This document shows, in pieces, positions 1 to 7,802 of a stretch of DNA of 41,703 nucleotides. The notes below the pieces were generated by a model. It saw only the letters and a list, made by a program, of their open reading frames with translations. It ran no database searches and had not been told where the DNA came from. This DNA comes from an uncultured Collinsella sp. (GTDB lineage: Bacteria; Actinomycetota; Coriobacteriia; Coriobacteriales; Coriobacteriaceae), in contig CABUSH010000020.1 in assembly GCA_902494195.1 (NCBI GenBank), positions 1 through 41,703 of the forward strand. The letters are read 5' to 3'. The translations under genes and the position numbers were made by a program. Each line of letters opens with the position of its first letter. The first letter of the stretch is position 1.

Positions 1-73
1 CCCGGAAGCTAAGCCCCATCGCGCCGAGAGTACTGCGGGGTCAGCCCGTGGGAGGCCAGGGCGCCGCTGACCG
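1..73 (+). rRNA. 5S ribosomal RNA, 3' part only
   Basis: The window opens inside a 5S rRNA. The first bases carry the conserved cccggaagctaagcc stretch (helix III/loop B region), followed by the gtactgcgggg and gtgggag segments and a final gccgctgacc that would close helix I. The 5' half lies outside the window, so the exact 3' end (about 70-75) is an estimate. This marks the end of an rRNA operon read on the plus strand. Confidence 0.9.
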
Positions 74-104
74 GTGGACGGCACCGAGCCGTCATCGAAC
101 TGAG

Positions 105-134
105 AAGGGGGAGGCCTCGTGGCCTCCCCTTTTT
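105..134 (+). terminator. Intrinsic terminator of the rRNA operon
   Basis: GGGGAGGCC (108-116) pairs perfectly with GGCCTCCCC (121-129) around the 4-base loop tcgt. A run of five T follows (130-134), and A105-A106 pair with the start of that run. It sits about 30 bases after the 5S gene, as expected for the end of an rrn transcript. Confidence 0.9.
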
Positions 135-201
135 GCGCTATATACACGTTGTACTTTGGGATTTAGCTCCCCCGTATTCGCTCTTACTGTTTGGCTGTAT
201 T

Positions 202-232
202 TTGAGTCCTTCTAGTGTATTTGAGCGATAAT
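202..232 (+). promoter_or_regulatory. Possible coaE promoter
   Basis: TTGAGT (202-207) and GATAAT (227-232) resemble -35 and -10 boxes but are 19 bases apart, longer than ideal. They lie in the AT-rich gap between the rRNA terminator and coaE. Nothing else in this gap is recognisable. Confidence 0.3.
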
Positions 233-260
233 TACTCGAATTGGCATTAGGGAGGGCTTG

Positions 261-902
261 ATGTTTACCGTATTTGTCTTGGGCAATATTGCTTCGGGTA
301 AGTCGACTGCCTGCCGCTATTTCGAATCTCGTGGCGCTATGCTAATCGATCTGGATAAGCTTGCAAAATCGCTGTATGTGCCGGGCTCTGATATCGTCAA
401 TGCACTCGCGGATGAATTCGGTTGGGACATTTTGGATGAGGATGGCGGCATTCGCCGCAGCATCCTCGCTTCTCGAGCTTTTGCTTCTCCTGATTCGGTC
501 GAACGGCTCAATGGCATCGTGCACCCCGTTCTCATTGAACAGCTTTCGCTTAGGATTCTCGATCCGATTTGTTGTACGGTTTCATCTCCCCGTTATCCTT
601 TTGCGGTGGTCGAGGTTTCTGCTCCGACTGGTTTTGAGGATGCATTTGGCTTGGCTGATGAAATTTTGGTCATCAGCGCCCCTTTATCAGTTCGTCGCGA
701 GCGCGCTATTCAACGTGGTATGGAGCCATCTGATTTCGATGCCCGTTCTGCTTGCCAGCCCGAAGAGTCTGCGCTGTGCAATCTCGCTACAACGGTGATT
801 GACAATGCGGCAGGCGATAACTCGCTCTTTGAACAACTGGACGCATGGCTTGCGCGCCATGGGTTCGGTGATGTAGTGGATAAGGAGGAGGCCGATGCCT
901 AA
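261..902 (+). CDS. coaE: Dephospho-CoA kinase
   Basis: Catalyses the last step of coenzyme A synthesis, ATP-dependent phosphorylation of the ribose 3'-OH of dephospho-CoA, in the cytoplasm. The P-loop GNIASGKST lies at residues 8-16. The family signatures LIDLDKLAKSLYVPGS (about 29-44) and LNGIVHPVL (about 85-93) are both visible. At 213 aa the length is usual. ATG 261 is preferred because GGAGG (251-255) sits 5 bases upstream; an in-frame TTG at 258 is too close to that site. The 3' end overlaps the next gene by 8 bases, so the two are probably translationally coupled. The middle of the protein (about residues 100-130) is less typical, but the fold assignment is secure. Confidence 0.9.
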   Translation: MFTVFVLGNIASGKSTACRYFESRGAMLIDLDKLAKSLYVPGSDIVNALADEFGWDILDEDGGIRRSILASRAFASPDSVERLNGIVHPVLIEQLSLRILDPICCTVSSPRYPFAVVEVSAPTGFEDAFGLADEILVISAPLSVRRERAIQRGMEPSDFDARSACQPEESALCNLATTVIDNAAGDNSLFEQLDAWLARHGFGDVVDKEEADA

Positions 903-1476
903 GACACGTTTCCTTACGTGGTATCGCCTTATACCGCTGACTGCCGTTTTTGCCTTCGGCCTTATCTCATTCGTTTACTCGTATGCTCCTGCCGCTTTCT
1001 TTAAGCCGCTGTATCCGATTGACTACGAGGCGTATGTAAAGCAATCCAGTATTTCGCATAATCTGGATCCGTATTTGGTGTGCGCTGTCATTAAGTCTGA
1101 ATCGAATTGGGATCCCGAGGCCGAGTCGAATCAGGGTGCTCAGGGATTAATGCAGCTGATGCCCGAGACTGCCCAGGATATGATCGCCAAGGGCCTTGTC
1201 GACGGTGGCGAGTATTCGGCCGACAACCTTAACGATCCGGCTACGAATATCGAGTTTGGCTGTGCGTATCTTTCGTATCTTCTAGCGTATTTTAACGGGT
1301 CGACTGACAGTGCCATTGCCGCCTATAACGCCGGCATGGGCAATGTCGACGGATGGGCGCAGCAGAGTACGTCGCTTCATAATGCAATCACCTTTCCCGA
1401 GACGCAGGCGTATCTGATTCGTGTCAATAATGCCTGGGTTCGCTACAAGACCCTCTATCCCGATCGGTTTGTATAG
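895..1476 (+). CDS. Membrane-anchored lytic transglycosylase (SLT domain)
   Basis: Peptidoglycan-cleaving enzyme of the soluble-lytic-transglycosylase family, which breaks the MurNAc-GlcNAc bond to leave 1,6-anhydroMurNAc. Residues 11-33 are one hydrophobic segment, an uncleaved anchor or signal, so the catalytic part faces outside. The domain shows KSESNWDP with catalytic Glu69, GAQGLMQLMP (81-90) and AAYNAGMGNV (about 142-151), the three standard SLT motifs. At 193 aa it is a minimal single-domain form without LysM or SH3. The start is fixed by aaggaggagg just upstream, and it overlaps coaE by 8 bases. Its cell-wall role (remodelling or machinery insertion) is not shown by the sequence. Confidence 0.9.
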   Translation: MPKTRFLTWYRLIPLTAVFAFGLISFVYSYAPAAFFKPLYPIDYEAYVKQSSISHNLDPYLVCAVIKSESNWDPEAESNQGAQGLMQLMPETAQDMIAKGLVDGGEYSADNLNDPATNIEFGCAYLSYLLAYFNGSTDSAIAAYNAGMGNVDGWAQQSTSLHNAITFPETQAYLIRVNNAWVRYKTLYPDRFV

Positions 1477-1496
1477 GACTATGCCTGCCGCCTGCG

Positions 1497-1502
1497 TATA
1501 CT
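1497..1502 (+). promoter_or_regulatory. Possible -10 box of uvrB
   Basis: TATACT lies 26 bases before the uvrB start in a 51-base gap. No convincing -35 box is seen at 16-19 bases. The same hexamer occurs before ybaK (13119) and rapZ (28119), which makes it more believable. Confidence 0.35.
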
Positions 1503-1527
1503 GCAGATATATGAGTTAGGAGTATCC

Positions 1528-3768
1528 ATGGCGGAATTTGAAGTAGAACGCGTTGGTGGTGAACTTAAGCGCTTTGGCGTTGAAGGCTCTGACGTGCCGT
1601 TTAAGGTCGTGTCTCCCTATGACCCTGCAGGCTCTCAGCCTAAAGCCATTGAGTCGCTTGTGCAGGGTGTGAGGGACGGAGACCGCTATCAGGTTTTGCT
1701 GGGCGTGACTGGTTCGGGCAAGACCTTCACGATGGCAAAGACTATTGAGGCCCTGGGAAAGCCGACGCTGGTCATGGCTCCGAATAAAACGCTCGCCGCT
1801 CAGCTTGCGAGCGAGCTCAAAGAGTTCTTTCCCAACAACGCTGTGGTCTACTTCGTCTCGTACTACGACTACTATCAGCCCGAGGCGTATGTGCCGCAAA
1901 GCGATACATATATCGAGAAAGACTCCTCGATTAACGAAGAGGTCGAGATGCTGCGACATCAGGCGACCGCGTCACTGCTCTCTCGACGCGATGTGATCGT
2001 CGTCGCATCGGTCTCGTGTATCTATGGCATCGGCTCTCCAGAGGACTATGCGGGCCTAGCTCCAAACGTCGACAAGAAGGTTCCGCTCGAGCGCGATGAC
2101 TTTATCCATGCACTTATCGATATTCAATATGATCGCAATGACTATGACCTTGCACGCGGCACGTTTCGCGTGCGCGGCGATGTTGTCGACGTGTATCCGC
2201 CTTATGCCGAGCATCCGTTGCGGTTTGAGTTCTTTGGCGACGAGGTCGAGCTGATTGCCGAGATCGATGAGGTCACCGGTGAAATGCTGCGTGAGTACGA
2301 GGCCATCCCCGTATGGCCGGCATCGCACTACGTGACCGAGAAGCCGAAGGTCAAGGCGGCTCTGAAATCGATCAGCGAAGAGTGCGAGAAGCGCGTCGCG
2401 GAGCTCAAGGCGACCGACAAGTTGCTCGAGGCGCAGCGTCTGCAGCAGCGCACCGATTATGATCTTGAGATGCTCGAGACGATGGGCTTTTGCAACGGCA
2501 TCGAGAACTACTCGCGTCATCTGGACGGTCGTAAGCCGGGTGAGCCGCCGTTTACCCTAATCGATTACTTTCCCAAGGATATGCTCTGCATCATCGATGA
2601 GAGCCATGTGACGGTGCCGCAGATTCGCGGCATGCACGAAGGTGACCGCTCGCGTAAGGTGACGCTGGTGGAACACGGTTTTCGCCTGCCCTCGGCGCTC
2701 GATAACCGCCCGCTTCGTTTCGATGAGTTTGAGGCGAGGATCCCCCAGTTCATCTACGTTTCGGCAACACCGGGCGACTATGAGCTGCGGGTTAGCCAGA
2801 ACGACGTTGAGCAGATTATTCGTCCGACCGGTCTGCTCGATCCCAAGATCGATGTGCGTCCGGTCCGAGGCCAGATTGACGATCTTGAGGACGAGATTCG
2901 CGAGCGCGTTGCCCGCAAAGAGCGCGTGCTGGTGACCACGTTGACCAAGCGCATGGCCGAGGACCTGACCGACCATCTGCTCGACGCGGGCATTAAGGTC
3001 AATTACATGCACTCTGATACGGCGACAATGGACCGCGTCGAGATCCTGCGAACGCTGCGCGAGGGCAAGATCGATGTTCTCGTTGGCATCAACCTGCTTC
3101 GCGAGGGCTTGGATCTCCCTGAGGTCTCACTGGTGGCAATTCTCGATGCCGATAAGGAAGGCTTCTTGCGCAACCGCCGTTCGTTGATTCAGACGATTGG
3201 CCGTGCGGCCCGTAACGCCGATGGCGAAGTCATCATGTATGCAGACGTTGTGACCGATTCGATGAAAGAGGCCATCGAGGAGACGCAGCGCCGTCGCGAG
3301 ATTCAGATGGCATATAACGAAGAACATGGCATTGTGCCCAAGACGGTGCGCAAGGCCATCAACGACATCTCAAGTTTTATTGCCGAGGCCGAAAAAACTG
3401 TGGGCTCCAAGGGACGCTCGAAGGGCGACTCTCTTGGCCATGGCGCATTCTATACGCCCGATGAGTCGGGCGAGGGCGGTGTGCCGGAAACGGTGGCGCC
3501 CGAGCAGACACTTGCGGAGCAGTTGGAAGAACTGCCACATGACGAGCTTGTGCGGATCGTCGAAACCATGGAAGAGGATATGCGTAACGCTTCTGCCGCT
3601 ATGGACTTTGAGGAGGCGGCGCGCCTGCGCGATGCTGTCGTTCAGATTCGGGCGATGCTCGAGGGTGCGTCTGAGGACGAGACGATCGAGCGCTTACGTT
3701 CGCAGGCCCGCAAGGGTTCCACTTTCGCATCGGGCAGAAAACGCCAGGGTGCACGGTTTAAGAAATAG
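1528..3768 (+). CDS. uvrB: Excinuclease ABC subunit B (UvrB)
   Basis: Damage-verifying helicase-like subunit of nucleotide excision repair. It is loaded on DNA by UvrA and then recruits UvrC. The protein has Walker A GVTGSGKT (59-66), the strand-inserting beta-hairpin YYDYYQPEAYVP (about 112-123), DESHVTVPQ (motif II), helicase motifs V/VI around GLDLPEVSLVAILDADKEGF and QTIGRAARN, and a C-terminal UVR motif (about 690-725) that contacts UvrC. At 746 aa it is longer than most UvrB proteins. The extra length is an N-terminal lead of about 25 residues and a polar linker before the UVR motif. AGGAG (1518-1522) sits 5 bases before ATG. It ends at a strong hairpin at 3772. Confidence 0.97.
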   Translation: MAEFEVERVGGELKRFGVEGSDVPFKVVSPYDPAGSQPKAIESLVQGVRDGDRYQVLLGVTGSGKTFTMAKTIEALGKPTLVMAPNKTLAAQLASELKEFFPNNAVVYFVSYYDYYQPEAYVPQSDTYIEKDSSINEEVEMLRHQATASLLSRRDVIVVASVSCIYGIGSPEDYAGLAPNVDKKVPLERDDFIHALIDIQYDRNDYDLARGTFRVRGDVVDVYPPYAEHPLRFEFFGDEVELIAEIDEVTGEMLREYEAIPVWPASHYVTEKPKVKAALKSISEECEKRVAELKATDKLLEAQRLQQRTDYDLEMLETMGFCNGIENYSRHLDGRKPGEPPFTLIDYFPKDMLCIIDESHVTVPQIRGMHEGDRSRKVTLVEHGFRLPSALDNRPLRFDEFEARIPQFIYVSATPGDYELRVSQNDVEQIIRPTGLLDPKIDVRPVRGQIDDLEDEIRERVARKERVLVTTLTKRMAEDLTDHLLDAGIKVNYMHSDTATMDRVEILRTLREGKIDVLVGINLLREGLDLPEVSLVAILDADKEGFLRNRRSLIQTIGRAARNADGEVIMYADVVTDSMKEAIEETQRRREIQMAYNEEHGIVPKTVRKAINDISSFIAEAEKTVGSKGRSKGDSLGHGAFYTPDESGEGGVPETVAPEQTLAEQLEELPHDELVRIVETMEEDMRNASAAMDFEEAARLRDAVVQIRAMLEGASEDETIERLRSQARKGSTFASGRKRQGARFKK

Positions 3769-3771
3769 CGA

Positions 3772-3807
3772 ACAGGCCCCGAGTTCCCTGTGGAGCTCGG
3801 GGCCTGT
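3772..3807. terminator. Terminator hairpin between convergent genes
   Basis: ACAGGCCCCGAG (3772-3783) pairs over 12 bp with CTCGGGGCCTGT (3796-3807), loop 12 bases. The plus strand continues gtcttttg. It lies 4 bases after uvrB and 26 bases after the end of the converging minus-strand gene, so it may serve both. Confidence 0.75.
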
Positions 3808-3833
3808 GTCTTTTGCGCGCTGGAATTCGTGCG

Positions 3834-5474
3834 TTAGAGGTCTGCGATCAGGGCTTCAGCACAACGGATGCCGTCGGTGGCCGCGCTCATGATGCCGCCG
3901 GCATATCCAGCTCCCTCACCGCAAGGGTAGAGGCCCGGGGTCGACACGGCATGGCACGTTCGGTCTCGAGTGACAGTGACCGGTGAGCTCGAACGAGTCT
4001 CCACGCCGGTAAGAACGGCATCGGGGCGGTCGTAGCCTCGTAGCTTTTTTCCGAGTAGGGGAAGTCCCAGGCGGAGCGACTCGACGATATGCTGCGGCAG
4101 GGCTTCGTCAATTGCCGTCCAGGTCACACCGAGCGGATAGGTGGGCTTTACCTTTCCGGGCGCCTTGCTGGCGCGTCCTTCGAGGAAATCTCCGACGAGT
4201 TGTGCCGGTGCGTTCCAGTTGGAACCGCCCAGGCGATAGGCGGCCGCCTCGCAGGCACGCTGGAGCTCGATGCCGGCGAGCGGGTCATCGTTGGGAAGGT
4301 CCTCAGGCGTGACGTTAACGAGCAGGGCGGCATTTGCGTTGCGTCCGTCGCGGGCATTGAGACTGGCCCCGTTGACGCACAGATGGCACGGTTCTGAAGA
4401 GGCGGCAACAACCTGTCCGCCGGGGCACATGCAAAACGAGAACACGCTGCGGCCGTTGGGAAGATGGGCAACAAGTTTGTAGGGGGCCGCCCTGAGCGCT
4501 GGATGTCCCGCCGAGGATCCATATTGGGCTCTGTTGATGTCGCGTTGCGGATGCTCGATGCGAACGCCCATGGCAAAGGTCTTTTGCGCGAGGGCCACGT
4601 TGTGGTCCTTAAGGAGCTCAAAAATATCGCGAGCAGAATGCCCGCAGGCGAGGATGAGGTGCTTTGTCTCGATTGGCTCGTAAGCGGCGTCTTGGGACGA
4701 TTGGACATCAATACCGGTGATGGCGCCAGACGCGTCGATGCGAATGTCGACGAGCTTCGTTCGATAACGGACGACACCTCCGAGCTGCTCGATGCGCTGG
4801 GATATAGCGGTGACAACCTTGGGAAGGATGTCGGAGCCAATGTGCGGCTTGGCATCCCACAGAATATCGCGGGGCGCACCCGCCTCGACGAAGGTTTCGA
4901 GGATAAGGCGATGGGCGGGATTTTTTGTTCCCGTATTGAGCTTGCCGTCCGAGAAGGTCCCCGCGCCGCCCAGACCAAACTGAATATTGCTCTCGGGGTC
5001 GAGGATGCGCTCCTTTAGAAAGAGGTCGATCGCCTGCGAGCGGCGAAATGCCGGGTCGCCGCGCTCGATAAGCAAGGGCTTAAGACCTGCTTTGGCGAGC
5101 GTGAGCGCAGCGAAAAGGCCGGCGCATCCGGCGCCGACAACGACAGGGCGTTCTTGAGGTGCGTCGGAGACGGGGGAGGGGAATGAAGGCTCATCGTCTT
5201 CTATCGCGCGTACGCGCGAGCGGTCACGCTCGGCAACGCTGTTGACCGCTTCTCGCTCGAGGTGGGGACTAGTCAGCTCAACACGAAAGCTCAGGATAAA
5301 ATGGACGTCTCGTTTTTTGCGAGCGTCGATTGACTTGCGGTGGAGCTCGATGGACTTGATCTCGGAGTCCTTGCAACGTAGGATGCGCTTGGCGACTCGC
5401 TTGCCAACAATGAGGCAGGCATTTTCATCGCCGGCTTCATCGAGCGACGCGTTGACTTGGGTGATTTCGATCAT
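3834..5474 (-). CDS. FAD-dependent dehydrogenase-like protein (COG2509 family)
   Basis: A cytoplasmic flavoprotein of the conserved, functionally unassigned COG2509 family. Residues 1 to about 95 are the family's N-terminal domain. A Rossmann FAD-binding motif follows (VVVGAGCAGLFAALTLAKAG) and ends in the acidic LLIERGD. The middle keeps NIQFGLGGAGTFSDGKLNTG, typical of this family. The C-terminus GLYPCGEGAGYAGGIMSAATDG closes the FAD site. The start at 5474 is supported by AAGGAG about 7 bases upstream; in-frame codons further upstream lack such a site and lie in a hairpin region. Length is 546 aa. It is the last gene of a minus-strand group with another flavoprotein and an Fe-S carrier ATPase. 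Substrate unknown. Confidence 0.85.
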   Translation of the reverse strand: MIEITQVNASLDEAGDENACLIVGKRVAKRILRCKDSEIKSIELHRKSIDARKKRDVHFILSFRVELTSPHLEREAVNSVAERDRSRVRAIEDDEPSFPSPVSDAPQERPVVVGAGCAGLFAALTLAKAGLKPLLIERGDPAFRRSQAIDLFLKERILDPESNIQFGLGGAGTFSDGKLNTGTKNPAHRLILETFVEAGAPRDILWDAKPHIGSDILPKVVTAISQRIEQLGGVVRYRTKLVDIRIDASGAITGIDVQSSQDAAYEPIETKHLILACGHSARDIFELLKDHNVALAQKTFAMGVRIEHPQRDINRAQYGSSAGHPALRAAPYKLVAHLPNGRSVFSFCMCPGGQVVAASSEPCHLCVNGASLNARDGRNANAALLVNVTPEDLPNDDPLAGIELQRACEAAAYRLGGSNWNAPAQLVGDFLEGRASKAPGKVKPTYPLGVTWTAIDEALPQHIVESLRLGLPLLGKKLRGYDRPDAVLTGVETRSSSPVTVTRDRTCHAVSTPGLYPCGEGAGYAGGIMSAATDGIRCAEALIADL

Positions 5475-5500
5475 CGAGGTCTCCTTAGAGGCAAGAAAGA

Positions 5501-5524
5501 GGCCGTCCGGTATCTCAGACGGCC
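5501..5524 (-). terminator. Hairpin between the two flavoprotein genes
   Basis: Read on the minus strand, GGCCGTC (5524-5518) pairs with GACGGCC (5507-5501) over 7 bp with a 10-base loop, then tctttctt follows. It lies 31 bases after the HI0933-type gene and 27 before the COG2509 gene. It could partly terminate transcription and separate their expression. Confidence 0.5.
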
Positions 5525-5554
5525 CGAATGCGTTTTTGATTATAGACTGCGCGG

Positions 5555-6826
5555 CTACAAGCTGCTTGCAGCGCGAATGCCCGAGAGCCAGGCCCACGCA
5601 AGGTTAAAGCCTCCGCAATCGGCGTCGATGTCGAGCGCTTCGCCGCAGACGTAAAGCGGGGCGTCGACAACGCTGCGCGCGCGTAGACTGGGTGTTGAGA
5701 TGCTCTCGACAGATACGCCACCTCGCGTGACCTGCGCCGAGCGCTCCTCGGCTGTTCCCTCGACGAGCAACTTAAAGTGCTTGAGGATCGAGACCAGGTG
5801 GATGACATCGTTGGAGCCTGGATGGCACTGCTCGAACGCTGTACAGACGACGCGGGAGAGTTGCGGAGCGAGCATGCCGTCGAGCCAACGGGGATCGCGG
5901 GGCGAAAAGCCGCCGAGCAGCTTAACGCGCCGGTTGAGCATATCGAGCAGCTCGTCTTTAGAGAGGTCGGGGAAAACGTCGAGCAGGATCGTATCGCCGC
6001 GCTGGATACGACGGGAGAGGTTGAAGACAGCGACGCCCGAGATGCCGAAGGCTCGAAACAGTACTTCACCGTCTTCGTGCCAGAGCTCACTATGGTTACG
6101 GGTGAGCGTCAAGCGGGCGCGGACGCGCAGACCATCCAACGTCTTGAGTGCCGCCCGATCGCCAACGACCGTTGCCGATACGGGGCAGAGGATGGGGCGC
6201 AGCGAAGTGAGGGGGAGGCTAAACGTATCGGCGATACCGGTGGGGTTGCCGCCCGTGGCGATAATTACGGTATGTGCCTGCAGGGCCACGTTCTTGCGAG
6301 GGACATCGGCGAGCGCTTTCCGAAGCGAGCGGAGCTCCGATTTTCGGTCGTCGTGCTTTTTTGCCTTGAGCGCCCGCGCTGGACGGTCTATTTGGAGTGC
6401 CCAGCCTTCGGAAGTTTTGTGTGCCGAGGCAACGTTGGCTCCGCAGATTAAGGTGATACCCAGGCGGTCGCAAGCATTGAGAAGCGCGTCGCGCACCGAT
6501 TCGGCGCGAAGGGAGCGCGGGTACAGTCGGCCTTCCTCGGAGGTTGTCATGATGCCCAGCGAGGAGAAGAAACCCATAAGCTCTTGTTCGGGCTGGGGGC
6601 CCATGACGGATTCGACGAATGCGGGGTGGTTATACCGCTGAGGATCAATCGATTCGTTGGAGAGGTTGCAGCGGCCGTTACCGGTCGCAAGGAGCTTAAG
6701 GCCGCAGGCGACATCGCGCTCAACGATGCAGACGCTTTTGCCAGCGCGTGCGGCCGTAATGGCGGCGGCGAGGCCTGAAGCCCCGCCGCCGATTACCAGG
6801 ACGTCATAGAAGGCGCTCGTGTTCAC
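5555..6826 (-). CDS. HI0933/BaiN-type NAD(P)/FAD-dependent oxidoreductase
   Basis: Flavoprotein of the HI0933 (YhiN/BaiN) family. The N-terminus has the dinucleotide motif VLVIGGGASGLAAAITAARAG followed by CIVERD. The family hallmark LLATGNGRCNLSN lies at about residues 45-57. The C-terminus LYVCGEALDIDADCGGFNLAWAWLSG completes FAD binding. At 423 aa it is full length. Translation starts at GTG 6826, the base directly after the stop of the upstream ATPase gene, so coupling is likely. BaiN of bile-acid-dehydroxylating clostridia belongs to this family, but most members have no known substrate and no bai gene is nearby, so a bile-acid role should not be assumed. Confidence 0.87.
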   Translation of the reverse strand: MNTSAFYDVLVIGGGASGLAAAITAARAGKSVCIVERDVACGLKLLATGNGRCNLSNESIDPQRYNHPAFVESVMGPQPEQELMGFFSSLGIMTTSEEGRLYPRSLRAESVRDALLNACDRLGITLICGANVASAHKTSEGWALQIDRPARALKAKKHDDRKSELRSLRKALADVPRKNVALQAHTVIIATGGNPTGIADTFSLPLTSLRPILCPVSATVVGDRAALKTLDGLRVRARLTLTRNHSELWHEDGEVLFRAFGISGVAVFNLSRRIQRGDTILLDVFPDLSKDELLDMLNRRVKLLGGFSPRDPRWLDGMLAPQLSRVVCTAFEQCHPGSNDVIHLVSILKHFKLLVEGTAEERSAQVTRGGVSVESISTPSLRARSVVDAPLYVCGEALDIDADCGGFNLAWAWLSGIRAASSL

Positions 6827-7657
6827 TTAGGCCTCGTCGGTCTCGTGCGGGGTAATAGCCTCGACGGCAGAGACTGCCTTGGGCAACATGCCATCGGGCA
6901 GCGCGGTCTCGACCTCGCCCTTATCGCAGGCCTCGGCGAGTGCCGGATTAATGGGAAGCTGGCCCAAGATGTCGAGGTTATAGCGCTCTGCGACCTCGGG
7001 GAGCTTGCTCTTGCCAAAGACCTCGATCTTCTTGCCGCAGTCGGGGCACTCGATATAGCTCATGTTCTCGACAATGCCCAGAATGGGGACGTTCATCTTC
7101 TCGGCCATGTTGACCGCCTTGGCGACGATCATCGAGACCAGATCCTGCGGGCTCGTGACGATGACGATGCCGTCGACGGGCAGTGACTGGAAGACGGTGA
7201 GAGCGACGTCGCCTGTTCCCGGAGGCATGTCGACCAGCAGGTAGTCGATGGGGCCCCATGAGGTCTCGCTCCAGAACTGCCTAATGGCGCCTGCGATGAC
7301 CGGACCGCGCCAAAGGACGGGGTCGGTCTCGTTTTGGAGCAGAAGGTTGGAGCTCATGACCTTGACGCCGTGCTCGGAGATTTCAGGCAGCATAAGGTTG
7401 CCAAGGGCATGGACGTGGCGTCCGCTCATACCGAACATCTTGGGGATGGAGGGACCGGTGATGTCGGCATCGAGGACGCCGACCTTGTGGCCGTGGCGGG
7501 CAAGCTCGGTGGCGATGGCACCGGTGACAAACGACTTGCCGACACCGCCCTTGCCGGAAAGCACGGCGATGACGCGCTTGACCTCGGACAGCGTATTCTC
7601 CTCAAATTGCGACGGCGACGTTTGTCCGCCGGCGGCCTGTGCGTGCTCGCAACCCAT
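6827..7657 (-). CDS. Mrp/ApbC (NBP35-type) iron-sulfur carrier P-loop ATPase
   Basis: Cytoplasmic ParA-like ATPase that by family knowledge holds and delivers 4Fe-4S clusters to apoproteins. Visible motifs are the deviant Walker A GKGGVGKS, switch DADITGPSIPKMFG, LVDMPPGTGDVALT, and the cluster-binding CxxC in YIECPDCGKK. The start at 7657 is chosen because AAAGGAG lies 8 bases upstream and the protein then begins MGCEHAQ with a cysteine near the N-terminus; an upstream in-frame start lacks a ribosome site. Length is 276 aa. It lacks the N-terminal DUF59 domain of many Mrp proteins. It heads the minus-strand group with two flavoproteins, which suggests a shared redox or cluster-related theme, but that is inference. 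Confidence 0.93.
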   Translation of the reverse strand: MGCEHAQAAGGQTSPSQFEENTLSEVKRVIAVLSGKGGVGKSFVTGAIATELARHGHKVGVLDADITGPSIPKMFGMSGRHVHALGNLMLPEISEHGVKVMSSNLLLQNETDPVLWRGPVIAGAIRQFWSETSWGPIDYLLVDMPPGTGDVALTVFQSLPVDGIVIVTSPQDLVSMIVAKAVNMAEKMNVPILGIVENMSYIECPDCGKKIEVFGKSKLPEVAERYNLDILGQLPINPALAEACDKGEVETALPDGMLPKAVSAVEAITPHETDEA

Positions 7658-7712
7658 GTATGACTCCTTTGTATATGTTGGGGCCGGGGCCCCGCGATGT
7701 GACACGAGCGTC

Positions 7713-7742
7713 ATTGTACCCTCGTTTGCGAGCGGGAGTCAT
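7713..7742 (-). promoter_or_regulatory. Probable promoter of the mrp-flavoprotein group
   Basis: On the minus strand, ATGACT (7742-7737) and TACAAT (7718-7713) are separated by 18 bases and lie about 55 bases before the chosen start. The -10 matches the consensus in 5 of 6 bases, the -35 in 4 of 6. Confidence 0.5.
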
Positions 7743-7802
7743 TTGCGATGCAATTGGGCCGAGCGTGCTTGCAATACGATGGGCCCAAGCGAATGGGCGG
7801 GC

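Noticed and set aside
5555..6826. A bile-acid role for the BaiN-type flavoprotein
   Set aside because: The family is broad and no other bai-like gene lies in the window.
7754..7796. TTGGGCC/GGCCCAA inverted repeat after the LtaS-type gene as its terminator
   Set aside because: Only 7 bp with a loop of about 20 bases and no T-run on the minus strand; too weak to call.
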